Origin: Macropodus opercularis
Lineage: Eukaryota; Chordata; Actinopteri; Anabantiformes; Osphronemidae
DNA: 64,000 bases
Reading direction: 5' to 3'
Assembly: GCA_030770545.1 (NCBI GenBank)
Contig: CM061097.1
Coordinates: 4,526,501 to 4,590,500 of the forward strand
The notes beneath the pieces were generated by a model that ran no database searches, was not told the origin of the DNA, and saw only the letters and a list, made by a program, of their open reading frames with translations. The translations under genes and the position numbers were made by a program. The first letter of the stretch is position 1, and every line of letters starts with the position of its first letter. Below are positions 12,201-21,215 of this stretch, piece after piece.

Positions 12201-14313
12201 TATACGTACATACCAACAGGTCACTATGAGATCCTATCTGAAGAAGCAGTGGGAGGACACGGTGTTAAACAGCAACATGTGTGAAGAGATTTACTTTGGC
12301 TAAAAAGGTTTCATTCTGTTAAAACAAAATCCAAAATTCTGCGGAGAGCAATGGAGACTCATTAGCAAGCAGTGACAAAAGCAAAGCAACTGGCAGAGCT
12401 TTGACTGTGAAAACTGATACAGCAGTGCGTATTTCCACCAAGGACAATGAAATGTAAGCTATCACGCTCACTCCACACTTCCCAGAACTCACATTGAAGG
12501 CTGCAGCCTGGCGTAGGTGGAAGGTCACAGAAGATCTGTGTGTGTGATTTATAAAGTGCGTGCATTCCTCTCACTCCTCTTTCTCCTTGACGAAGAATGA
12601 ACACATCGCCCTTTGCGCGGTGGCTGCACAGACGGCCTAGACGTGTACGCGCCGCAGGCCAAACCGTGACCTTCATGCAGACACAACATTGTCTCTGTCT
12701 ACAGCCTGTCTAAGACCTGCAGAGACTCCAGATCACCTGTGGCTGTAGGGCCAGGAAACAGCAGTTGATCAGCCGACCAAGCATCTGTTCCGCAGCGGGA
12801 CCGGACAGAACACAACGTACCAGCTGAAATTAATCTCTTCAGCCACTGCATCTCTCACCTAGAGTTTTTTACAAAACAAATATTTGCCACTGAGTCACGG
12901 CTAAATCCACTGCGAGGACAATCAATCATCTGCATGTCAACCAATGAATGAGCCTGTTGCTAGTTCAATCAATCATCTATGTGTCAGCCAATGAATGAGG
13001 CTGTTGCTAACAGGCCTCGGGCAAATTCTATTTAAATACAGTTTGGAACTGGTTGCAACGATCACACCTGATTTAATTCTAACGACCAAAGGATTAGTAC
13101 GACACAAACGAAAACCAAAGGCCTTCACGTATGTCTCCTTCACTGGCAGCTTCTCAGACACAGCGGTCAGTGTTATCAGTGAATATAAATCACTCAAGTG
13201 TGCAGAGCAAACGCTGAAATGTTCACGGCATTTAAAACGGTTGGTTTTAAATGACAAAACATCATCTGGTAGCAAAGAGAATCACAAAGAGGGAGTCGCT
13301 CAGCTTGGGCTCCAAAGGAAAGTCAACTCAAATGGGTGACAATGACAGGAAAGATGGACGAGAAAGAGAGGATGACATGCAGCCAGAGGTCACAGGACGA
13401 CCTCAGCACATATCCTACGACTACGAGCGTTAGCTGGCTCGACTTCAGGGCTTCCAGCTGAGCCAATCTCCACCGACTTTAAATAGCGCAACAATAAAGA
13501 GAGAGAGAAAGACGAACACGTCCACTCACTATCACTCAGGTGTACATACACGTTCAGAGGAAAACCTCTGTGGTTTTTAACACTCTCCAGAAGTAGAAGT
13601 GCTCCCACGTTCAGGAGAAACAACAGAAGCGCAGAATCAACCTGCGATGAAACAAATCACGGCACTAAACATAACAAACCACTGAATCTGACATGTTCTC
13701 TGTCTAACACCTTCGCCAATCACACTCCAGATACCAAACATGGTCACAGACAAAGTGCCTGACGCGGCTCACGGTAACGTGTCAGATCATGACAATACAC
13801 CGTCTGCCAGAGTCGAAGGATACAGCAAACATGGGGCACTCGAAAGCGGTTTTACAGAAATCAGTTAGATAATCAATGACCATTAAATGATTGATCAGTT
13901 TCTCCATATGTTGGCTTGTTTTCAGTCCTTAGAAACTCACGGATCATTTTGTTATCATGTCTCGTTTCGCCACAGCTGAGACTTTGCAGCTGACCTTGAT
14001 AAAACGTAACATTAAACACAAGCCGGTTCCTAAAACCTGAGCAAAGTCTTCACCAGCTGCTCGCAGGCTCCTCGCTCAGCGTAGCAGCCTGGGGAGAGCA
14101 ACACCAATTCAGCTAAGCTTGCCAAGCGTGAAAACAAAATCTAACAAACGCTTGAAGACAGCAGCAGGGTTAGAGGTAGCAGCAAGTACAGAAAGTTTAC
14201 AGTAACTCACCGTGTGCCTGCACGAGGAGCCCAAACAGTCCGAGCCACAGCAGAGGACTCTGGCAGCGACAGAGAGACAGACAGCGCTTCAGTCCTTCTC
14301 CCTGCACTGGCAT
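110..14313 (-). CDS. bmpr1b: bmpr1b, BMP receptor type IB (11 coding exons, complete)
   Basis: Type I serine/threonine kinase receptor of the TGF-beta/BMP family. It sits in the plasma membrane, binds BMP/GDF ligands with type II receptors, is activated by phosphorylation of its GS box and phosphorylates SMAD1/5/8 (family knowledge). Coding exons: 14313-14211, 4045-3883, 3794-3704, 3612-3510, 2829-2733, 2610-2472, 2327-2135, 1103-806, 712-537, 441-311, 235-110. Lengths sum to 1620 nt, 539 residues plus stop, and every junction keeps phase with GT-AG borders. Visible in order: signal peptide 1-34; ten-Cys ectodomain (73, 75, 79, 88, 94, 108, 118, 132, 133, 139) with a CC-x5-CN box; membrane segment about 165-185; GS box 222-228; kinase with GKGRYG at 248-253, Lys268, HRDLKSKN with Asp369, DLG at 387 and MPPE at 415-418. 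All catalytic residues are present. The human long form is 532 residues, as I recall. The teleost a/b paralogue is undecided. Confidence 0.96.
311..441 (-). CDS. bmpr1b: bmpr1b exon 10 (kinase C-lobe)
   Basis: Acceptor tgttgcag, donor GACGAG|GTAAGA. It encodes residues 455-498 (GILEEYQLPYHELVPTDP... ending NRWTSDE). Length is 131 nt, entering with one base of a codon left from exon 9 and leaving in phase 0. Confidence 0.96.
537..712 (-). CDS. bmpr1b: bmpr1b exon 9 (activation segment and APE-like motif)
   Basis: Acceptor ggctcttcag, donor TCTGGAG|GTGAAT. It encodes residues 396-455 and includes VGTKRYMPPEVLDE, the MPPE form of the kinase APE motif typical of type I receptors, and MADMYSFGLILWE. 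Length 176 nt. Confidence 0.96.
806..1103 (-). CDS. bmpr1b: bmpr1b exon 8 (catalytic loop)
   Basis: Acceptor ccattcacag, donor ATCAG|GTGAGTG. It encodes residues 297-396, including ITDYHENGSLYDYL in the hinge region, the catalytic loop HRDLKSKN (Asp369) and the Mg-binding DLG motif (Asp387). Length 298 nt. Part of this exon, bases 922-982, has an imperfect copy at 1418-1467 in the intron upstream. Confidence 0.97.
1418..1467. repeat. imperfect copy of part of bmpr1b exon 8
   Basis: Bases 1418-1467 repeat exon bases 922-982 (gaagatctctgtg ... gagtaggccagtcgcagcat) in the same orientation, with one deletion of about 9 bases and one of 2 bases. The second deletion and the lack of splice sites mean it does not encode the peptide. 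It lies in the intron upstream of exon 8, about 50 bp from a dispersed repeat. Confidence 0.85.
1516..1692 (+). repeat. dispersed teleost repeat, copy 1
   Basis: Recognisable core phrases of a high-copy repeat found throughout teleost genomes: cacctacgggcaa, tttggactgtgggaggaa, ccacgcagacacggggagaa, and ctgtgaggggacagtgctaa near its 3' end. It lies in the intron between exons 7 and 8 of bmpr1b. The family name is not assigned from memory. Confidence 0.75.
2135..2327 (-). CDS. bmpr1b: bmpr1b exon 7 (kinase N-lobe)
   Basis: Acceptor gatcttcttcag, donor CTAG|GTACAG. It encodes residues 233-297: VQRTIAKQIQ, the glycine loop GKGRYGEVWMG and VAVKVFF with the ATP-anchoring Lys268. Length 193 nt. 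Confidence 0.97.
2472..2610 (-). CDS. bmpr1b: bmpr1b exon 6 (juxtamembrane and GS box)
   Basis: Acceptor ctgttttacag, donor CTATTG|GTGGGT. It encodes residues 186-232 with the regulatory GS sequence SSGSGSGLPLL, the site phosphorylated by type II receptors in this family. Length 139 nt. The juxtamembrane residue 189 is Cys where I recall Arg in human. Confidence 0.96.
2733..2829 (-). CDS. bmpr1b: bmpr1b exon 5 (transmembrane segment)
   Basis: Acceptor ccccctctag, donor GTCAG|GTACAG. It encodes residues 154-186: a short extracellular stem (YVDGNIHH) followed by the single hydrophobic span at about 165-185 (ISVAVCSSILVAIIVFCYV). Length 97 nt. Confidence 0.95.
3510..3612 (-). CDS. bmpr1b: bmpr1b exon 4 (end of ligand-binding ectodomain)
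   Basis: Acceptor acctccag, donor CGCCTC|GTAAGTG. It encodes residues 120-154 and contains RRSIECCTDTDYCNKNLHP, the CC-x5-CN signature that closes the three-finger ectodomain, followed by a Pro-rich stem. Length 103 nt. The codon split across the next junction (C|TG) joins in phase. Confidence 0.94.
3704..3794 (-). CDS. bmpr1b: bmpr1b exon 3 (ectodomain core)
   Basis: Acceptor ctgcttccag, donor TGTAGG|GTGAGC. It encodes residues 89-119 with TDGHCFTMVEEE and GCLGSAGSEFQCR. It is a few residues shorter than human in the acidic loop between the two Cys motifs. Length 91 nt. Confidence 0.94.
3883..4045 (-). CDS. bmpr1b: bmpr1b exon 2 (N-terminal ectodomain, internal Met)
   Basis: Strong acceptor tttcctctgtgtttcag, donor TGCAG|GTAAGG. 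It encodes residues 35-89. The frame is open from the exon border through NILDS to Met41 (ATG at 4028-4026), after which MLLRASSKEAVDG lines up with the N-terminus of the 502-residue mammalian form. The Cys pattern of the ectodomain begins with CYCNHHCPEDS. Translation could start at Met41 in transcripts lacking exon 1, but that product would have no obvious signal peptide. Confidence 0.93.
8130..8330 (+). mobile_element. degraded LINE-2/Maui-like fragment
   Basis: The segment gtccaaaacgctgcggccag reads VQNAAAR on the plus strand, the common tail motif of the L2-type reverse transcriptase ORF. It is followed by a stretch resembling the usual H-W-L-P-V region and by aagatcaaattgaa, like R-I-x-F-K. 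Stops and gaps interrupt the frame, so it is a dead remnant. Boundaries are approximate. Confidence 0.45.
12919..13009. repeat. 47-bp direct repeat, two copies
   Basis: Copy 1 at 12919-12965 and copy 2 at 12966-13009 share caatcaatcatct, gtca-ccaatgaatgag and ctgttgcta with a few substitutions. Each copy carries a CCAAT pentamer. The repeat lies about 1.2 kb downstream of bmpr1b exon 1, inside intron 1. Confidence 0.85.
14211..14313 (-). CDS. bmpr1b: bmpr1b exon 1 (signal peptide exon)
   Basis: ATG at 14313-14311 in a good Kozak context (ctaccATG), with an in-frame TGA 11 codons upstream. The 34 codons encode MPVQGEGLKRCLSLCRCQSP followed by the hydrophobic core LLWLGLFGLLVQAH. The donor CACACG|GTGAGT is near consensus and leaves one base, which completes Gly35 with exon 2 and gives VQAHGNILDSMLLR. 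This parallels the mammalian long isoform, which has a hydrophobic leader just before a short A-N-F-L-D-N type stretch. Found by frame, phase and leader character rather than direct homology. The intron to exon 2 is 10165 bp. Confidence 0.82.
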
Positions 14314-14800
14314 GGTAGATTCTGCCGCTCTCCGCTCCTCTCTTCAGCGCAGTCCACACCACGGGGTCGGCCACTCGCACACTGCCTCTCCCTCCGAGTG
14401 TGTGTGCCAGAGAGAGAGCAGTGTGTGTCTGGGACGGGGGGTGCGTACCGGGGGCGTGCAAGCTTCTGTGTGCGAGTCTGTGTGTATCCACCGCAACGTG
14501 AGAAACTCCACACCACACTAACGCACCGGCAGCGGCTGCAGCAGTCGCAGTTGATTGTCCTCCAACTCAGACTAACAGTAGCAGCCCAGCTGAGGGAGAA
14601 GGAGAGAGGAAGAGAGAGGCAAAAAGGGGGAGTTTACTTCACTGGGCTAGTGGGGAGGGCTGACCCGCTCTCACTCACGGGGGCAGGGAGCAGACAGGAG
14701 CAAGATGGGGTTTACAAAAAATGTAGGAGGAGGGAGATGAGGATATTGAAAACAAGCGGCAGGATCTGTGGGATTGTGAGTCTGTAACGGCTGCGGGACC
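14314..14800 (-). promoter_or_regulatory. bmpr1b: probable bmpr1b 5' UTR and CpG-rich promoter
   Basis: Immediately upstream of the signal-peptide exon the DNA is rich in CpG between about 14320 and 14550, unlike most of the window. It has many CTCTC/GAGAG runs and no clear TATA box at a fixed place. The 5' UTR must begin here or be spliced from further upstream. The exact start site cannot be read from sequence. Confidence 0.45.
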
Positions 14801-16042
14801 TTTTTCCACCTTTTCATTTTGATCGGAGCTTCTGTGAAGGTGAAGGACGAATACATTGTTGGTTAATCTGTCTGTTCGTGTGCATTTCTTCCACCAGCCC
14901 CTGTGGCAAAGTAATGAAGAGCTAGGGCCTGTGTTAAAGCACCGAAACACACTAAGGCAACGCTACAGTGGGAAGATTTCAGCCCAAAGTGATGACCTTC
15001 AGTCTGAGCCAGAGAGAAACAGGCAACGCAACATTTACGTCAGACTGCACCGAAGTTGGTCTGACAAATAACTACACAGCTTAGATAAGCAGCAAGTCAC
15101 AAATCCCAATGTGCTCAAATCAATTAGGAAACAAAAAAGCCTAAACACTCGGTTAACAAATCACGTATGCAGAGCCTCTGCAACATTACATCAGCCCAGG
15201 TTGGAGCTGGTAAATAAACGGGCCGAGACACCCTAATAGCCCATTTCCCTTTTAGAGCTATCCTCCGTAGGACAGCTCTAAAAGTCGCTGTAGAGCGAGC
15301 AGACAAACCACTGAGTGAGCTTCCCGTAAGGCGCATTAAGCAGCACAGAACGAGCAGCCATGTTTCCAGCGCGTCGCTCACGGGCAGCAGTTTGCTTGTC
15401 TTTGCTTTCACGCTGCTCGGACTCATTTGCCCGTCCCGTTACGCCTCTTCTCTCCCCTGCGCTCTTTCTCGCTGTTCATTAGCGACAAACAATAGATGTC
15501 TGTGCTCCTTGATGAGAGGAAAGCTGTCTTATTCATAAACCTTCATGCCCCGGTCCCGCTCTGCACTTTGTCTATCTCTCCTCCTGCTCTCTGTTGCCCC
15601 TTCCATGTGCTTGAGAGCTTTTTCCCACATTATGTGTTGCATGATGACAGCAAAGTATAATAACCCATCAAAAAAAAAATCATTCGTGTTTTTAGAATGG
15701 TGGTATGTTCATAATGATGTTAGCATATTAGCAGTTTATCCAGGAGGAATAAGATTCAAGACTCAGTCTAACATAACTTTCATCACAACATAAGCGGCAG
15801 TTTCTCATTTTCTATTATTCTCTGCCCCGCTAGCTCACACTCAGCCGTCTCCGTTACATCTCGTATATTTTTTCATTTTTTTATTTAACTCACACCGCCC
15901 TCCCCCTCCACTTTCTCTCCTCCGCTCCTTTTCCCACTCCCCTTCTCCAGTGAACCAGAATGTCATTTCAAGCATGTCTAACCACGGGAAGCCTTTTAAA
16001 AACTGTGACAGCATTGCCCCCAATCCCCACTAGCTGTGAAGC

Positions 16043-16047
<5 letters not shown>

Positions 16048-16080
<33 letters not shown>
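16048..16080. repeat. (GT)n microsatellite
   Basis: About 16 uninterrupted GT units. Confidence 0.95.
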
Positions 16081-16086
<6 letters not shown>

Positions 16087-17560
16087 TAATGAATGTCTGT
16101 TGTGATTTGCTGGAAGACAACATATCATATGCAGATTGAGGAATGCCCCCTTCAACAACAGTTACTAAGGTTTTGTAGGCTGGTGCCCCCGGAGCGCACA
16201 CACAAGCACAGGCTCACTATTCTGCCTCAGCATCACCCTCATGCTGGGCCTATGATGAATGGCTGGCACTGTCACAAGTGAGTGATGAGCGGTAAAATTG
16301 AAAGAGAAAGAAGAGTTAGTAAGAGGCTGACGAGGAAAAGGAACGAAGAGGCTTGAGATGATAAAAATGGAAGATCCTTTCGACCTTTGACCTTTTTTAG
16401 GGAGGCGTGTAGGAGGTCAGACAGAGGAGGGGAAGTAGCGTAGGCACTAGATATCAAATAGAGATAAAAGAGACGTGGACACGTCAATGCAACAAAATTG
16501 GAGTTTGAATGTGTCTTTCAAGTGTCTTTCTTTCAAGCTTTCACTCCTCATGATGTCTCCGCCAGCGCCGGGGGGTCAGACACAGGCTGTCATAACAATC
16601 TCTTGTGTCAGCAGCTTTCAGCATCAAGACCAGTCGAGTTTGCTTTGAGCAGAAATGTTCAAATAGAAAGAAAAGAGTCTTTGGGATTAGCGAATCTGTT
16701 TCCACTGTCTAAATAAACTATCCGTTCACCAGCGAACATCTATTTATGACCTAACAGGTAAACTACTGACACTTTTTAGGCCCCAGACTATATACACTGT
16801 ATAGACTCGGAATAGTTGTGGCTTCGCATGCAGACAAATTTGTTATTCAAACATGTCTCTTTGGGTTTCGGCTATGCGCCAGGGAATTTAAAGACCACCT
16901 CTTCCTGGTCCTGCTTTACCGGCATTCATACCTCTATTTGATGTGTGAACTGACTAACAGGCGGGGGATTAAGTCCATTTTAAGGAAACACCTCTGTGCC
17001 ATAGAAGCACATCTGCTAATCCCCATCCATTCACTTCAGTGTGTCTTTAAACTAACAAGCAGTTTAACATAATCTGCTTTAAGCCCGTTCATTCAGCCCT
17101 ATTCATCGGTGCATTTACATAGCAATCCTGTCTGCCTGAATGGACTGAGGAGGGAGAGACACAAAGAAAGAATGAGACGACGCGTACGAGAGCAGCGTTG
17201 GAGATGTGTGTGAGATACCGTTACAGGAATAGTTCCTCTTCCTGCGAGTCAACTTCAGCTCCTGTGCCTTCGACAAACACGTCCACGGGGGTGATGAGAG
17301 CAATGAGAGGGACCGGGCATAGCGTGAGGACGACGCGCCGACAGAGAAGAAGTCTGCCAGGTTCACCTCTGACCTCTACGCCGATTTGTTCTCGATTGAC
17401 CTTTCACTTTTGCAGAAACCCCCCCTGCACCGTTGACGAGGGATTCCTTCTCAGAAACACGGTAAAAGGGGATGAGATAAAAGTAAAAAAGGAGAAGGAA
17501 GAAGCATAAAGTTGTCTTGTAGTTACACACACATGCCCACACACCACCTCCCCCTCCATA

Positions 17561-17584
17561 CACACACACACACACACACACACA
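17561..17584. repeat. (CA)n microsatellite
   Basis: Twelve uninterrupted CA units, preceded by a CA/CCT-rich stretch. Confidence 0.95.
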
Positions 17585-20500
17585 GTAGCAGTGTCAAACT
17601 ATTTAAATTTAATGAAGGCCTAATGATAGACTGGGAATGGTTTTAAAGCTTGTTACTGCCATTGTGAAACCACTCACTGTATCACTTTACAACCGCCATA
17701 AAATAATTGACAGCAAAGGTGTGGTCAGGGTGAGGGTACGACAACTGAGAAGGAGTGTCAGAAATCCACCTCTGTAATCATTATCCCATAAATATTTCTT
17801 TATTGCTTTACTGTGCCTGTGAAATATGTGACTGAGATTGTTAACTATAGGATTTTCACGAGATTTATTTTCTTTGCTCCAAGACACAAATACCGTGGAA
17901 ACAAAGAGATTTGCAGCCTAATCATGGGAAATACTTTGAGTCTGAATAAGTCAAGTCAATTTGGCTGCCTGTGAAGAAAGCGGGTCTGAGTGGATAAATA
18001 AGGAACTGACCGACCAAAAGGGTGGAATGTTAAAAATGTCCTCTTAAGGTAACAGTTCACAGTCGTGTGGCAGCCGCTTCCTGAGTGGGAGCGGAATGAG
18101 AGCACAAGACATCCCACCTGCACTGTGGGATCTCTGCCTGCCCACTGCTCTGATTCATAAAGCCGCAGCAGCTCGCCCAATAACTGAGGATCACGATCCG
18201 CAGACACCCACCAACATTTTGTTATCTAGCCACAATCAGGCCCCACACCACCTCTCTATCACACAAAATATTAGCAACGGCTCTGACCTAGAATTATTCA
18301 TTTCTTAGAATAGTCTATTCAGTCCAAACAGACTGAGTGAACCAAATGTGGCTGCTTGAGCTCAGGGTGGTCAGCAGAGCATTTTAAATCAGGGAGAAAC
18401 AGTAACAGCCACAGGGACCTTGAAAAAAGCTGCTACTGTGATTTGGGACCAACACGCCCCCAACATGTCAGTAAACAAGTTTTCATTCACAAGTTCTTCC
18501 ACCTATGGAAACCTCATATTCTGAATAATAACGATGTATACAACAGACTGTAACAACTACAGTTACAAAGCATTCAAAGGTAGAAGAGCAGAGAATAACA
18601 CAGGTAACCGTTAATGTTGACATATGAATCAGATCCTGTACTTCAAGGATCGCTGTCAGCACTGAGCATCAAAAAGTTCAGCGTGAGTTCAGTCAGCTGT
18701 GGAGGAGGCAAATGCCTGTCATGAGGCTAAATAATAGCAGGAGTCCGGTGCTGTGTTTGTCGAGCTGTCGCTGTGACAGTTTGGAGCCGCAGCCTCTCAG
18801 AGTTAGTCAACTAGCAGCTTTTTATTAAACAATGCAATGACTGTGTTTGAACGTGGGCTAAATAACCTCCGAGCTGTTTGTGTGTATTTCACTTGTCGTC
18901 AGTTTTGTGATGCGTGTGATGTGTGACGCTGATTTGCAGGTTTGGGTTGTAGTTCTAGTTAACCATTAAAACCCTGGGCGTGCGTGAGGACCACCTAAAG
19001 CGGGAGCGTCCGCTAATAAAAGAGCTACGTGTGTTTCCAATGCCAATGACAACTGTTCCCCGCAGCCAAGAATAGCGTAGCCCAATAAACCCATTCGGCC
19101 GCCGCGGCCTCGCCTATTCATTGTGGCTGTCGCGCGCTCGCTTTCCCTGCATCGCACCTGTCAAACAGCACAATGCTTCTTTCAGCTGATTTATAATTCC
19201 TACACACGCCTGTGTTTTTGGAGATCAGCAGGCTTTAGAACAAAAACTAACACGTTAACTGGCCGCAGAATTTGACAGATTGGAAGCAAATTACCCGATT
19301 ATCAGAAAGATAAGTGACTGAGTCGACTGTAATAAATAGATGGAGGACAGAGAAACAGAAGGAACGGGGGGAGAACAGAAGAGGCCCTGTTCTTGTGGCT
19401 GCTTCGGACCAAAGCTGACCTACAAACCACCCGTAACCCCCACACCTGCACGAACACGTGGACACACACTGACACGAAAACACGTCCACCAATCCAGACG
19501 TATTAACGTGAACTGGCACAGCAACATATTCACACATCACTGCCCGCGACACCAGCTCCCCCAGACCTGCCAAAAGGCCACCATTTGACCACCATTACGA
19601 CCATCTGTCGGCCAAACGCTCGTCGTCATAGACTTTACCAAACAACCGGACGCGCACCGCCAGGGATTGAAAAGATGATCTTACCCAAGACTTCAAAGGG
19701 GAGCTGTGTGAGAAGAGGTTAGAGGTGTCGCCCAGAATGAGAGAGGAAGTATGTGATTTGAACAGAAAAGAAACACCCAGAGAGGAAAACCCACAGTAAC
19801 AGCAACAAGGTCATTTCTGTTACATTAATAAAAGCTAATCGTTTATTACAGCGGTATTATGAAGAATTCTACATGCAAAGTAATGTTGAAAACTCTGAAT
19901 TTATCCTGGCTTTAACCCGCTCTATTACTGGGGAGTCTTTGATTCAGACTTTGCTTTATCCTGCGTAACATTACACCTAATCGTTAAATTGATAAAATGT
20001 TCTGCACTGTGACATCAATAATAAACATATTCAGGCACCAAAAACAATCCATTATAAACTCGTAAAAGTAGAATTGTTCAGCTGGGAGAGAAATTAAAAT
20101 GATGTCAGGGACAGACTCTAAACCTGTTTGTATAGGAAATAACAGCGATAAGGTCCTGTCAGATATTTTAAACAGGCTTTTCTCTTGTTTTCATCTTCAG
20201 GAATTTTGTCTCCCACTTATCAGAGGGACTCATGTGTACGGACACTGGGTCTTTCCACTCAACCTAAGCATTTTAGGAACTAAAATAAATAAAGGACCAG
20301 CTGGAATGTGGATTAGCACTGAGACACTGTGTTGATGACTGAGCTATGCTTTTCAGCTCTCTTTAAAATTTCTTATCTTCAAACAAAACTTCTACAAAAA
20401 TGCTGATTTTATACCAAAAGCAGCATAATCACAGAATGTCTGCAAGGTGTTGTCAGCCTCAGTTTCAAACTTGTTGGCCGAATACAAAGTTTGGTTCAGT

Positions 20501-21156
20501 TCTGAACAAGTCCTCAAAAAGGAATATAAATCACTGCACATATGTCTTTTTTGGCTGCTCTGCAGAAAAGCCATCTGGAGTATGTTTTACACTGCCTGCA
20601 TATAAAACAAACAGAAGAACATTTGGGTTTATTTCAAAGGCAGTCAGACTGGTGAAGCTGAGAAATGTGACAAAAGGCGTTTTTATGTTACAGCATTATG
20701 GCTCATTTGTTTTGCTTTATATTTTGTCAATGTGTGTGAAACAATCTATTATGTTTAAACAGGTTTTCAAACACGCTTATGCTGAATTGTACCCCGTGGT
20801 ATAAATAAGTGCACTGAGAATTGGATTAATAGTGTTAACGGTGCTGGACAGTCACGCAGACGTGCCATCGAACAGAACGTGATTCCAGAAAGACGTCAGT
20901 GCCTCGGATGCCGAAAGTCTCGTCGCTGCTTCTACATACACTGAACACAAAAAGGTGAATCTCTGGGAGTTGGTTGAAGGAATCGTTGATGGTGTCGGGC
21001 TCAGTGACGGAAGGAAGTACAGCTTAAGTTTTTGATGTTAACGAAGTCGGACGTGAAGGAGGGGCAACGAGACAGACAGTGGAAGGACAGGGCCGAGTCA
21101 GACGGGGGAGGTAGTGGGTGTCGGAAAGGTGGCGGGGGTGCATGAGGGTCCAGTAG

Positions 21157-21215
21157 GGGTGAGTGGCGCAGTGGGATAAGAGCATGGGGAGTTCATGCCC
21201 CCGCCAGGCCCTTTT
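21157..21215 (+). mobile_element. possible tRNA-derived SINE head
   Basis: ggtgagtggcgcagtgggat resembles a Pol III A box (TGGCNNAGTGG type). About 25 bases on, gagttcatgccccc resembles a decayed B box. The spacing fits a tRNA-derived SINE head, but the rest is not recognisable. Confidence 0.35.

Larger units (their letters stand above)
4046..14210 (-). other. bmpr1b: bmpr1b intron 1 (10.2 kb)
   Basis: No further exon is supported here. Contents seen: pyrimidine-rich stretches around 5.8-6.1 kb, a GT repeat at 6202-6231, a degraded LINE-2-like segment near 8.13-8.33 kb, and a 47-bp tandem repeat at 12919-13009. A minus-strand ORF at 6977-7267 begins with a leucine-rich, signal-like stretch, but this comes from a pyrimidine-rich tract and has no suitable donor. 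Confidence 0.7.

Noticed and set aside
14212..14787. Plus-strand 191-codon ORF over the bmpr1b promoter region
   Set aside because: It is antisense to the bmpr1b first exon and rich in Arg, Gln and Ser from GC-rich, GAGAG-type sequence. No family motif and no splice evidence.
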